A DNA stretch of 64,000 nucleotides from Heliocidaris tuberculata (Eukaryota; Echinodermata; Echinoidea; Camarodonta; Echinometridae). The stretch is taken from contig CM046836.1 in the NCBI GenBank assembly GCA_025618425.1, positions 23,162,256 to 23,226,255 on the forward strand, read 5' to 3'. Of the stretch, positions 1-10,921 are shown piece after piece (position 1 is the first letter of the stretch; each line of letters opens with the position of its first letter). The notes beneath the pieces are model-generated. The model saw only the letters and a list, made by a program, of their open reading frames with translations, was not told the DNA's origin and ran no database searches. A program made the translations under genes and the position numbers.

Positions 1-748
1 GTCTTGTTTTCGTGAATTATTTTCCTACCCACATTTTAAAATGAACCTTCTCGTTTTTTTGCCCTTTGGAATGTACAAGGCCACTGCGTGTTGTGACAGC
101 GTTATTATTCTTCTCCATTATGCATGTTTTAATAGTTGGCTATTGCGTGTGTTTATGGTGATGGAAAGACACAGATAGCTACAGATACAAAGACAACCAT
201 CTCTGTGTAGTAAAGTAAATGTATGTAAACGAAGGATCGGTACTAAATCAATATAAACATACTTTTGTCTTTTTATCAGTGCGAATTCCAGTATATGACT
301 CAAATTGTCTTTTTAAGTATACATGCACTAGCTGTTGCGAGCATTATGTAATTAGAGAGGCATATTGAATTTGATCCATCGTGTTTATGAGTGAAAGATA
401 TATGTTTGTATGATTATTTAATATAGTTCGTATTGCCGAAAGCTGAAAAGATATAACAAATGTTGAAAATGTTTTACTAGTAGTATACGATTCGTTCATA
501 TTCAATTACAGAAGACACATCTAACCGAAATTCATCATCAAACATCAATAGCTTATTGCCTTCAGACATAATGACATGCGACTTTTCTGTTTTTGTTTTG
601 CGAAGAATCTTAAGTTCACATTCACATGCAGATATTATCCGGTGCTATGCCAGGCAAGATCTTAGTCAGTCCTATATTATCATTTTGTTGGTGGAGATGA
701 TGCTATACTTTAGATTAAACTCCATGCAATAGCATTTTTACTCTCAAT
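1..748. other. AT-rich DNA without recognised feature
   Basis: No coding frame, inverted repeat or tandem repeat that I can support. The only open frame is short and on the minus strand, and it matches no family I know. Confidence 0.5.
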
Positions 749-902
749 CAGTGGCGTAGCGTGGGAATAGCCATCGAGGGGGGGGGGGGTTGGGGGTTGG
801 GAGGTGTTATTTCACTTTCCTTTCGCCTTCTTTCTTTCCCTCCTTTCCGCCGTTCGATCGGGGAGGGGACGTGTCCTCCACCCCCTTGTAGGTACGCCAC
901 TA
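749..902. mobile_element. hAT-like MITE with G tract, about 154 bp
   Basis: The left end reads CAGTGGCGTAGCG and the right end, reverse complemented, reads TAGTGGCGTACCT, so the two ends form an inverted repeat typical of hAT-type elements. The interior holds a run of G and is G-rich on the left and C-rich on the right. I see no matching 8-bp flank, so the insertion is old or the edges are slightly off. Confidence 0.5.
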
Positions 903-2159
903 TATCGTGCTGACCAACAACAAGTAATGAGTATTATCTGGGCGACATGAAACTGTAATGGTTGCTAGTAAATAGCCATATTTAGCATTATATTGACTGA
1001 AATGAATTTTGCACCATCACAGTACTTAAAATGGTATTAGTGACATTATATTGTTAACGCCCAATAGCCAATTTGTCAAATTTCCTTGATGTCCAGACAC
1101 TCAATCAGTACCGTCAATTCGAAATGACTGTGTAGATATATATGTATAATAATCTAAAAGGAGGATAAAAAGCAAAGACTAGTTGAAAATGATTCTGTTT
1201 AAAGACCCCCCCCCCCCCCCTCCGTGCCAGTCTTGCGGCTTTGAATTTCTCGCCAGTTTCTGCGAAAGCTGTACTGTCTTCACTCGATTTCCAAAATCGC
1301 ATTGAGGTTTTCCATCTTTTCTTCATTTATTTATTCGTTTTTATTTACCTTTCAGTGGTTGAATAGGCCTGCCGTATTCATGGACATCGCTAGACCATTT
1401 TGAATGGGGTATAGAAAATTGTCAAAAAACAAGAGAAAAAAAGAAAGAAACATGAACATAAAAAAAGAAGAAGAAGAAGAGGTAGAAGAAGAGCAAAAAG
1501 GTAAATATTTTTTATGGATCTGCTGAGAGCCTGTATGAATATCGAATTTTTCGACAGAATTTTAAACAGGGGTGTCACACCCCCACATCCCTCTAGCACC
1601 TGCCAATTTTACATAAGGGCCACTGAAAAGTTAATATGTAACAACACGATTCAATTCAATATTGAAACATTGCCCCAAAATAAATTATACAAGAGCACAA
1701 CAAATTACAGTGCAGAGTAAACCATTTTGTATTAGCAGTAAATACATAATGAGCATAGCTTTACTGTAATGAGAAAGAAAAAAAATGATCCAGGTTCTAT
1801 AATGGATTTCTCTCATCTCGATATGGTGTTCCTGATTTCGCTTTTGATATGTCTTTTTTTTCATTATTTTCATTTCCATTTTCACGATTTCTTCAACGTT
1901 GCGTAAAAAATAGAAAGACCTTAATTTTCATCTACATTGAATGGCACATTTTGATTAAAAAAAAAAAAATGCTTAGAGGCGCTGGCAAACTAATATCGAC
2001 TCTCAGGCCAAACTTAATACTTGTCTTGGATTTCCCAAATATGATACGGGTGTGTAAGGTGTTAACATTTGAGTTGGCATTATGCATTTTGTTATTGAAT
2101 CATACTTGAGGCGATTTGGAGGAAATGTTTGTCAAAAGATCAATTTCAAATTTGTATGT
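903..2159. other. No gene seen; C tract at 1206-1220
   Basis: AT-rich DNA with a pure C tract near 1206-1220 and an AAGAAG-type purine stretch near 1430-1500. The short open frames on both strands are in low-complexity sequence. Confidence 0.45.
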
Positions 2160-2518
2160 ATGATGGTGGTGTGGGGGAGGGGGATTGTTACGCCCCCCAT
2201 TAAAAAAATGGCTGTCGGCAAATGTTTAATCCTTATGCGTTATATCTAGGCAAATCGCATACATTATTATTATTTTTTTAAATCGATTGTTGTGTTTTTA
2301 GTTGGGGGGGGGGGGGGGGGAGAGGTTGAAACAATAGTAAGTCAACCTGAAGATCTGACGACCACCTTCCACCCTTGTCAAAAAATTTGTAAATCTAATG
2401 ACCCCCACTGGGCCCACCCCCCCTTTTTTTTTGCTTACACTGTGATAAATTTTTACCTAATTTGTCGGCAACTTTTGTCTCCCCTCTCCCATTCGTAATG
2501 ACCCAGCTCCGCTCCTGA
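2160..2518. mobile_element. G-tract region ending in a hAT-like terminus
   Basis: Contains a long G run near 2304-2321 and C runs near 2415-2430. The right edge, reverse complemented, reads CAGGAGCGGAGCTGGG, similar to the CAGKGGCG ends seen elsewhere in the window. No left terminus was found, so this is probably a truncated or decayed element. Confidence 0.3.
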
Positions 2519-3660
2519 CGATATTGACATTATTTTACAGCAACTCATGAAACATTCTGATGTGAGGGTGTTTGGCATCATGCGAATGATATACCGAGAG
2601 TAGAAATGGATTGGTTTTCACATTATTGACGGGGCAGTGTAATTTGTGTGCTTCTCATTCTCTGCACCATATTGCAGAATAATGTTTGCATAAACTAGGG
2701 CCTGGATGTATGGAATGTTAGGAACCCTGTGAAGTTGGGAAATTTATGATCAAGTAGGTCATGATCACCCCAAAGGTATACGAGTCGTTGGCATGGTTGG
2801 TTAACTGTGGATCGTTTCGATCGATATAGTCCTGGTAACGACGAAAAAGAATAACGAACTCTAATTCAACAAAGCATCGACAGTGAATGATTGTACTTTC
2901 CTATTTATTTAGACAAGTTACAGAAAATGAGTTAAAATGGAAAATGTTAAAGATCACAAAAAGAGCTTGTTAGAATCATAATGGTTTGCCAGTGTTTTGT
3001 ATTGGTAAGCAATGATAGAAATATTCGATAGCTGAGTAATCTTGGTTATGAGTTAAAGATAGATGAGGAACTAAATCAAGATACTCCTTTAATAGCAACG
3101 GAATATATAATTAACTGTAGTCCCATTTGTGCCTGTCTGTGCGTGTGACTTTCAGTATATTACGAAAGCTTGTCGTATACTTGTTTACATTTTGCCATCC
3201 CAACCAACCAATTAACAACACATCAGAATGATTTTTCGCCATTGTGTAATACAGTTCATAAACCATGAACTAAAGATCATCCTTAACTGTCGACATGCGA
3301 ATGATCGTAAATAGATAACTCTTTTGTGAAACATACCCTTGGTGTCGTCAGTAGGCTACGTCAAGGTGACATCAATCAATATGTTCCTAAAGCGAGAAAT
3401 GGATAAAAACGACATCTAATTACTGAAAATGAAATCGATAAAGTGGGTGAGGGATTAAAAAGGTGATTAGGATCGTTAGGATTTGATTTTACATGGTTTG
3501 ATAAAAGGTAGTGCCGGATATATTTAACTTCCCCATTTCGCCTATGTTTTTTGCATGCTAATGGATAATAGATGGGTTTAATGCATATTCTCTTAAAATA
3601 ATCAGAACAGCCCTAACACATTGATCGCTCATCATTTATACTGGGGTTTTTTTGTGCAAG
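2519..3660. other. No feature recognised
   Basis: AT-rich, apparently single-copy within the window, with no open frame worth naming and no inverted repeat found by eye. Confidence 0.45.
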
Positions 3661-3679
3661 TAAACGTATTATTCCAGCA

Positions 3680-4142
3680 GACTAGGGGCAGCGCCAGGGT
3701 ATTTTTTTTTGGGGGGGGGGCGGCACAACACTCAGTTACTGCTCAAGTTCTGATTTTTTTTTTTATCATGGGTTATGAAAAGCGCTAACAATATCACGTA
3801 CCATTGTATAAGCATTTTATAGACATAATTGTGAAGTACTATTGAATGAGCCGAAAAGAATGAATAAAGCGGGCAAGGACATGACGTGTAGGAGAGAAGG
3901 AAATCTGTGTTGATATTATTATTCATAAACGCCACTTCATTTCTGTAAACCACGACGGCTAGTCGTTCGACATCGCTCTCATTCCCCCTTGGTGTGCTAG
4001 GAGACCTCCCAGGCCTATATTATGCGTAAACCCTCAAGAATTATGCATGCCAGAGTAAAGTGGGGGGGGGGGGGGGGGGGATCATCGTTTCGTACATTAG
4101 CAGGGGCGATACTAGAACATTCAACAAGAGGGGGGGGGGGGT
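3680..4142. repeat. G-tract cluster with hAT-like end motif
   Basis: Three G runs (near 3711-3720, 4063-4080 and 4131-4141) lie in this interval. CAGGGGCGATACTAG at about 4101 resembles a hAT-like terminus. The composition matches the G-rich ends of other elements in the window, but I could not pair two ends. Confidence 0.3.
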
Positions 4143-4192
4143 GTTGGACTAGTTATATCGCCAAATTATCCCAAAACAAGGACATTATTATT

Positions 4193-4272
4193 TTAACTTG
4201 TTGACTACAGAATTCTCTCATTCCCGTAGGCTTAATAGAGGGACCACTCGGTTCTCGTAGACAATGGGTCAA
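4193..4272. mobile_element. Ultra-short TTAA palindrome (micro-MITE), copy 1
   Basis: Begins TTAACTTGTTGACTAC and ends in a sequence whose reverse complement is TTGACCCATTGTCTACG. The left edge is TTAA and the right edge is TCAA, one change from TTAA. The same roughly 75-bp unit recurs at 23965, 55331 and 63020, with shared inner motifs GGCTTAAT and CGGTTC. Confidence 0.55.
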
Positions 4273-5445
4273 TTTTCTAACTAGCATGACTAGTTTAACA
4301 GAAAGTGTATGAAACATAATCGTGTGATTATTAAAGCCGACAACATTTCCCAGCAAGCTAAAAATAGGTGAATAAACAAACAAACGAAAAAAAGAAAGAA
4401 AGAAGAAAACGTTCCTAATATGTTATTACGTAGTATCTCAACAACAACAATAAAATAAGGAAAGGGGGGGGGGGAACCAAACAAAAAATAAACGACAAAA
4501 CAAACAGACAAAACAAGAAACCGTCCAGTTTTCTTTAAATTAATCGACAACAATGAAAGATTTGTGGGCAGATATTTTCAATCTCAGTGTCAGTGCTTCA
4601 CCCTTCCTCTCCTCTCTAGCGGCTCCTCTGCCCCTAGATCTAATAATAAAAATGACTAATATAACATTGGTTTCGTATTCATAAAACAGTGCTCGTGTCA
4701 ATGCCAATTGATGATGGCATCTGTTTTTATAGCCATTAGCGAAAGTCACGATCATCAATCATTCAAAAATGCTTCACAGCCGTTTTTGACGATGGCTGAA
4801 ATCAATTAAGTCTGATTGAAATTCATTCATCCATACAATATTCATGAAACTCCAAGTACACGCGTATACAATTTTCTAGTCGCGTATAATCATAAATTCA
4901 TACATTTAAAAATTTTTTTTTTTTTTTTTATTGTATCTGCTGTGCAGTTACGTCATCAAAATCCGCTTTCTCTGCGTACGTGGCACCTGACGCCATAGTA
5001 CCTCTTATATTGGAAACAGTTATAACAAAATCAAATCAATCTGCACCACTTTATCGGTAACAAGGTTCAACAAATTATGAATAATACTTATCTTGAATGT
5101 TCCTAAAATGAGGCCTCCAAAGCAAATTATCCAAAAAATGTCCAAAATTCAGTAAAAACTAGGATTTTTCTCACCAACTTCGATGGTCGTAACCTTCAAG
5201 ATGATTGAGAAAGGCGCCCTCCCATAAATTCATACATACTAACTGACATGTGCAATACCCAGAAGGCTGGTTCTGTAGTTTGTCTTTTTTTCTCCTCGAA
5301 AATGCTATTCTCCATATACATGTATATTGGGTTGTTTTTCTTCATTTTTGTCTCGAGTCTAATTCATTTCCCCTTCTCTATGAAAGGGTGCACAACCAGG
5401 GAGAAAGGAGATTGACAGTTGCTTAACAGCTATCACAGTTTATCT
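4273..5445. other. No gene seen; G tract near 4465
   Basis: AT-rich DNA with a G run near 4465-4474 and a T run near 4913-4930. No family resemblance was recognised. Confidence 0.45.
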
Positions 5446-5690
5446 CAGTGGCGGATTTAGGGGGGGGGCACACCCGGCCCGTGTCCCCCCCCCCTTTTGG
5501 AAGAAAAGTATGCATTGTGCCCAACCTTTTTTTTTATTGTGCCCCCCTTTTAGAACGAAAAAACCCTTTTTTTCCCTTTTTTTTTTGTTGTTGTTGCTTG
5601 TCAGAGAATTATGGAGGGAAACTGCACCCCCATAACCCCCCCCCCCCCCCCACTTAGCGAATTTTGGAGGGGCTGGCGAATTTTTTTTTA
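5446..5690 (+). mobile_element. hAT-like MITE, truncated right end (copy of 60240-60501)
   Basis: The left end is CAGTGGCGGATTTAGG followed by a G run and GGCACACCCGGCCCGTG. The interior has GAAAAGTATGCAT, GCTTGTCAGAGAATTATGG and AGCGAATTTTGGAGG in order. The reverse complement of 60240-60501 has the same blocks in the same order, so the two are copies of one family. The right terminus appears lost after a T run at about 5690. Confidence 0.65.
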
Positions 5691-5884
5691 TGGAGTCCTA
5701 GTTAAGGTGATCTCTCAAAATTCATTTTAAATCAGTTTGGAAGAATATCGCAGAGGATATGTCCCCTGGAAATGATTGCTTTTCAAATGCCCTCATACTA
5801 GAAACATGACCAGAAACAGTTGAAATGTTTGGACCCTTTTTTTATGCCACATGTGTGTAGTCGGATCCCACATTCGGCATTCCG

Positions 5885-6303
5885 CTTGGTTTTCACGGGC
5901 ACGCAAACGTTTTGGGAAGGATGCGAATGTCGAAAAATAGCAAAGTCCAACATTCGCATTTTACATGTTTTATGCTCTAAAAATTCGTCAAACTTGCGCA
6001 GGGGTTGTTGTTGTTTTTGGTTTTTTTACGGCGCTGTCATTCAAAATATGAATATTTACGCCAATATTTACGGGCTTCGGAAGCGCCGCCATTTGTTCGT
6101 TTCTAGTTCGGCAGAGTTTCAAAAAAGTTTGGAATTTCTTGCGAACGTTTCCCGCATCTCCCGTAAACAAGTGACGACACTTCCGAACCTCCGCGCACGT
6201 TTGGCGAACTTTCAGCGCATAAAATGTGAATGTTGGATTTTGCCATTTTTTTTTGACATTCGCATTTTTCGCGATTCGTTCGCGTACCCCTTGAAAACCC
6301 ACC
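5885..6303. mobile_element. Foldback element with arms of about 115 bp
   Basis: The left arm starts TTGGTTTTCACGGGCACGC and carries GATGCGAATGTCGAAAAA and TCCAACATTCGCATTTTA. The reverse complement of the right arm starts TGGGTTTTCAAGGGG and carries AATGCGAATGTCAAAAA and TCCAACATTCACATTTTA, then GTTCGCCAAACGTGCGC against TTCGTCAAACTTGCGC. The two arms cover most of the element. The 162-residue open frame across it on the plus strand, and two on the minus strand, are by-products of this symmetry. Confidence 0.65.
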
Positions 6304-7632
6304 TTTAGGGCAAGGTTGAGTCAATTTTCTACCACTCACTCTGATAATTGCAGAACGTCACAGTATACACAAATTCTTATTTACGGCGTAATCCACATTT
6401 CCTAATTGCTTCCAAATAGTTGCTTTTCTCAATGAAATCATAATTTATAACCAGAACTCAAAGTTGTATCTTAAGCACCAATTATACACAACTTAATGCA
6501 GTGTTGAATAACCCTATACGTCATAAAGGCACTTGTCCTAAATTATTTCCATTTTTAAAAAAAGTATTATGTTCTATAAGAAGTACATGACTCAATAGCA
6601 AAAAAATAAAAAATGAATAAAGAAATAAATCAAAAAAAATCAACAAGTAATTTGAATAAAACAAGAGAGAAACAAATGGGAGGAAATAGATCGAGACGTT
6701 TGGCAGTTTGAGGTGCCTATAATTATGAACCTTTATATATTTTTTTTAGTGCGCAACGGTTCGGGCAAACCTACTTGTCTTCAGAGATGTATTGTATGAA
6801 CATGGTAGGATATTTGTTTTGCATTCATTGAAATCAGCATGAACTGGTTATTCATGGCCGGCAAGTACGTTAATATATTACTAACGATTCAGGAAACAGC
6901 AAATAATGATACAGGGATACCTTTAATAAAATGCATGATCGAAACCAAAATTACTGTACTTCTTCATTACACACATGTACCACGATTGATTTGTAGTAAC
7001 AGGAAATGCATGTATATCATGACAAAATAATAATTGTTTTTAATTCCCCTATATGCCTAACGTATTCGCATATATTCTACATTCTGTTTACTCTTAAGTA
7101 TATATCTGATAATGTTTTCTATGTGTAAAAACACAATCTAACAAGTGGTTTTTCAATCGTATGAACTCGGTTTTGATTAAGGCCATGCAGGTTTTTTTTT
7201 TCCATTTCATTCCGTCAGTATATGTATAGGTAAACCAAAATGCAGACATTTTAAGTCTCACTTGACTTTAGATTGGCTAATTGGTGTTACGTGATCATTT
7301 ATTTGTCGTTCCAGTTTGAAGATAATTATTTGTTTACCCTCCAACACACATGCACATTGAACAAGAAATACACAGCATGGATGAGATGGTGACAAATAGC
7401 ATACTTGCATTGTGATCAAAGTAAAGTAGAGGAATAGCTTTTGTTGCATACACGGTGTACACACAGAAAACGCGTGAATGGTTTAAAATTTTCCTTGTAT
7501 AATCACATTACTTTACCAGGAATTTGGTAATTTGATTCGAGAAGATGTTTTGAAATAACCAGGCAACGGGATAAAAGAAAAAAATTACCCGATTTGTGTT
7601 GGTTACCGGTAAGCCCGGAGCTGTGGTAAAGT
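6304..7632. other. No feature recognised
   Basis: AT-rich DNA without tandem or inverted repeats that I could pair. Short open frames only. Confidence 0.45.
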
Positions 7633-7784
7633 TTAAAGGGTGACTAAATTAAAAAATTGATTGCCCATTTTTCGTAGGAAGGAGTCATCAGGAGCCAAAA
7701 AATATCTATCACACACTTTTGTATGCATTCAGTCGTATTTTATAATCATTTGAAAAGTACATTTTTGCTGATTTACACAGTCAT

Positions 7785-7860
7785 AAGCCCCGCCCCTAAA
7801 AAAAAACCCATCGAGCGACATCATGATCACGTGATCTGTGACGTACGAGAAGTAAGGGAA
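7785..7860 (+). promoter_or_regulatory. Promoter-like patch upstream of the THAP frame
   Basis: Contains CCCCGCCCC (GC box), TCACGTGATC (E-box) and TGACGTAC (half CRE) within about 70 bases, ahead of the ATG at 8019. This is motif evidence only, and no TATA box is clear. Confidence 0.3.
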
Positions 7861-8018
7861 AAATATTCCACCAACCTATACCGTGCGCGCCCGCAGGCCC
7901 CGGCAGGCCCAGCCCGGTGCCGAGCATGACATTCACCGCATCGACCATTTGCATCGCATATTTTCGTGTGTTTAATTCCTCACAATAACTTTGATTTTGG
8001 GACACAATTTCATCAGTA

Positions 8019-8492
8019 ATGCCAAATCGGTGTATAGTTGCGGGCTGTAGCAAGACCCCTAAAGATGATGTAAGCCTACGTACATCATTTTCCTAAAGAT
8101 GAAAATCTACGGAAATTGTGGGTCGCAACAGTATTCTCACGCGGGCAGAGTGGCAAGGGCCAAGCGAGTGGAGTACAATTTGCAGTGATCACTTTTCTTC
8201 TCCAGCAGCTGCAGCAGCTTCACCCGCGGCCCCTTCCCCCGCGACCCCTTCACCATGCCCTGGCCTGTCTTCTGCGAGGGGTTCAAACATAATGGTTGAA
8301 TTCCCCTTGCCACTGCACTTGAGCTTCTTCTCTTTCGGTATCGATAAATCATCTGATAAATCAGAGTTCGTATCTGGCTCAAAAAAGGCCTCCAAATCGG
8401 ACTCGCGATCACTATCCATCTCTCTAAGTTACTCGAAGAATCCAGCCAAACATCTAAGTCAGTACTACCGTAGTACATGTAAAGCGAAGTAA
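8019..8492 (+). pseudogene. THAP zinc-finger coding remnant with two frameshifts
   Basis: The frame opens at ATG 8019 with MPNRCIVAGCSKTPKDDVSL. This matches the THAP start and gives the first zinc pair as C-x4-C (codons at 8031 and 8046). The frame is broken by an extra CGTA at 8079-8082. The next segment (from 8083) reads HHFPKDENLRKLWVAT, as expected of a THAP domain. The original frame resumes near 8118 with RAEWQGPSEWSTICSDHF, giving the second zinc pair C-x2-H (8181-8192). The spacing between the two pairs is about 45 residues, normal for THAP. The tail is an Ala/Pro/Ser-rich stretch ending at a stop near 8490. THAP domains bind DNA in transposases and transcription factors. The opposite strand is also open at 8189-8419 with an acidic sequence, which I treat as a shadow. 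An intron at GATGAT|GTAAGC would be only about 40 bases long and is unlikely. Confidence 0.6.
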
Positions 8493-8889
8493 AAAAAAGG
8501 CGAGAGTGAAAACAAACCAAACAAAAGCGTTCACCAGTCGCTTAGTACGAGGGGGAACATAGTTGCCGTACTAAAGATGTGTAGTACATTGCACAGACGC
8601 ATAAAACGGCTGTGTACGCGTTTAAGACCAATGCAAAACTATCGTTCGGCAAGCTCAGATGGATGAGAACATTGTTCAAAGAAAAGTTAAAAAAACAAAA
8701 CAAGAGCTGTATATTCGGGCAAAAGTGTTCACTGATCTTAAAGAAAATATATTGATAATGATTATTCACTCCTTAGACTGTATTAATTAATTTCCCTTTT
8801 TCATAAATTGTCTGTTGAACAGAGGGGTCAAATACCGCATTGTGTGTACAATGTTACATTGCCGCAGCCTGTAGATCTTGTGCCTCTTA

Positions 8890-8945
8890 CTCTTCATACG
8901 TCACTTGGGGGTGTGACGTCAATTAGCCAATCAGCTCACGAGTTT
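8890..8945 (-). promoter_or_regulatory. CCAAT plus CRE cluster on the minus strand
   Basis: Read on the minus strand, the order is GATTGGCTAATT (CCAAT box), TGACGTCA (full CRE), then AGTGACGTATG. This pairing is common in animal promoters. It points into the element from its right side, opposite to the THAP frame. Confidence 0.3.
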
Positions 8946-9091
8946 TAAGGAACGGTCCCAAAACCTCTACTTTTCCCCCTTTTTCGCCAAAACGAGACAT
9001 AATTTTGACAATCAATTGCCAGATTCGTGATTTGAATGCAAAAATACATGGAAACAGCACCCTTTTTCTCTCTAATTTAGTCACCCTTTAA

Positions 9092-9906
9092 CACTTTTTT
9101 TGTGTTAAAACTTTACACAGTTTTTGTCAGTGTAATAAAGGGAAATTACACCCCCCCCCAAGAAAAAGCGTAGAATAAGAGAACTCAATTAATATGCATT
9201 ACTAATAGCAAAGGTTTCCCTAAACTCCATGACCATATACATAAATAATTATGTAGATTGCTTTAACTTCAATATCGTTGCTGTCATGTAGGTATTTAGC
9301 TTGTCAAGATTATCTTTTTATTTCTTGAAATATAGTAAGGTGTTTGTTGTGGAACGCTTTTCATCTTCTTAGTGATTGTTCATCTTGGTCAGTATGATAA
9401 TTATGAATCTGTAGAAAAAAAAAGAAAGAAAAAAGAATCAAGTGAGCGACGTGCTTGCACGTTCACGAAACATATGGCTAATGACGAAATGATGCAGGTA
9501 TGATTATTATTGATGGCGCCTATTATTAATCAACGTGTGAAGATGGAGATTGAGCCTGGCTCTTTGAGAAGCGACACTCTGACATGTTGAGCGCTGAATG
9601 TGACGAGACTCATTTCACGGTCCGATTGATCTTTACTCTTCACAGCTTTACGGGATAGTGTGTCTACCAGGCAATTATTTCCACTTCTTCATTTACATCT
9701 ATTACAATTAAGCAAGCCTGGGTGATTCGCAGACATATATATAAAGCCACGTGGGATTATTTTGCTAGATCTATTTATACGTTCATCACGAGCACGCAGA
9801 CGTTATTTTCGCTTGAAATTTTGCGCCCAACATAGATTTTCAGGTAGACTAAATTTCCGCCTGCTCGGTATTTCCTGGACAACGAATGAATAGGGGAGAA
9901 AAGGGA
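9092..9906. other. No gene seen
   Basis: Mixed sequence with a short C run near 9152. No repeat partner was found in the window. Confidence 0.4.
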
Positions 9907-9910
9907 TTAA

Positions 9911-10448
9911 AGATAAAGTTAAGTTCTGGGACCCGTCTTATAAAACAGTTGCGAATGATGACAAATAATCTGCAATTGATATCAATCGTAGCTCGTATTT
10001 CTTTGTTCAGAGTTGCAATAATTGATATCAGTTGAAAATGATTTTTAATCAATCGCAACTGGTTTATACTAAGACGGGGCCAGGTCATGCAATTACATTG
10101 TGAAAGAAACTGGCTGGAAGTAGCTAATTGGGGAAGGCTGATTGTGGAGTGCATAAGAATTGGTACATACTGTGAGGTTTTGGAATCATCACACTGATAT
10201 GATATTGACCCAATCTTGCTGAAAGTAACATGGACTGCACACGTAATAGAACTACACACGTGACTTTTCAGTTTAGTCCAAACATATATCACCTATTTCT
10301 AGTCATATCAGTCATATTTCGAATATGAGGGCATTTTAAGAGCAATGATTATCCTTTTCAGGGGACATTTCTTTTTTGGTATACTTCAAAACTAACATTG
10401 AAACTGAAGAAAGACCACATATTATTTTTTCAGAACTCAGCCTACTTT
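9911..10448 (+). mobile_element. TTAA MITE of the GTTGAGTTCTGG family, copy A, interrupted
   Basis: Flanked by TTAA at 9907-9910 and 10449-10452. Starts AGATAAAGTTAAGTTCTGG and ends with CAGAACTCAGCCTAC, its inverted counterpart. Internal blocks ACATTGTGAAAGAAACT, GAGGTTTTGGAATCATC, AATATGAGGGCATTT and CAGGGGACA are shared with the copies at 33570, 50160 and 60651. A 155-bp palindrome is inserted at 9928-10082. Without it this copy is about 380 bp. Confidence 0.7.
9928..10082. mobile_element. Palindromic MITE nested in another MITE
   Basis: The left end is GGGACCCGTCTTATAAAAC followed by AGTTGCGAATGATG. The reverse complement of the right end is GGCCCCGTCTTAGTATAAAC followed by CAGTTGCGATTGATT. 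The interruption falls within the block that reads TTCTGGTCATG in the other copies of the host repeat, so this insertion is younger. A related end, CAGGGTCCTGTCTTATAGGG, lies on the minus strand at about 24524-24543. Confidence 0.65.
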
Positions 10449-10796
10449 TTAAACTCTTTCCTGGCTTTAGTCGACCAATGGAACAAAGAAGGGACTGCCA
10501 CAGTCGACTTTTGGCACACGTACAGCGTACTCCAAACAATACAGCAGTCTAGGGTTTCGATCCATGGCATATAAAGAGTTAATTGATGTTGGAGTTATAG
10601 GGATTTCCCCCCACATCGTTACCACGGTTATAAAGGATGCTTATACAATTATTAATGTAGCCGAGGCAATACTAGTTCGGAGACATGTATACCGAAGAAG
10701 ATCAAGATGAAGGTATTTCAGGAAGAGAAGGGGTGAGAATGAAATGGGGATTTGTGACATGAGAGATCCGGTGACCGGTGGTTTTGTGACACCTTA

Positions 10797-10862
10797 ACAC
10801 ACCCACCCACACACCCCCACACACACACACACACACACACCACACACACAACACACACACCC

Positions 10863-10918
<56 letters not shown>
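10797..10918. repeat. AC/CA microsatellite
   Basis: Imperfect (AC)n with a few CCAC interruptions in the first half, nearly pure in the second half. The Cys/Val-rich minus-strand frames here are translations of the repeat. Confidence 0.9.

Positions 10919-10921
<3 letters not shown>

Larger units (their letters stand above)
7637..9087. mobile_element. TTAA-flanked element carrying THAP sequence, possibly Kolobok-like
   Basis: The left end AGGGTGACTAAATT (7637-7650) and the right end (9074-9087) are perfect 14-bp inverted repeats. Each is directly flanked by TTAA (7633-7636 and 9088-9091). The 1451-bp interior holds a GC box and E-box on the left, a broken THAP reading frame starting at 8019, and CCAAT and CRE motifs on the right. 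As I recall, Kolobok transposons duplicate TTAA and several encode THAP domains; piggyBac elements also use TTAA but lack THAP. No catalytic transposase domain is visible, so this is probably a nonautonomous deletion derivative or an element that captured a host exon. Confidence 0.65.

Noticed and set aside
5820..6339. 162-residue plus-strand frame and two minus-strand frames
   Set aside because: They lie on the arms of the foldback element at 5885-6303; being open on both strands is a result of the palindrome.
8137..8520. Minus-strand frames opposite the THAP tail, one of them acidic
   Set aside because: The plus strand has clear THAP motifs just upstream. The acidic frame mirrors a Ser/Ala-rich stretch and has no family match, though I could not exclude it fully.
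9849..10292. 147-residue minus-strand frame
   Set aside because: It spans the junction between a MITE and its nested insertion and has no domain.
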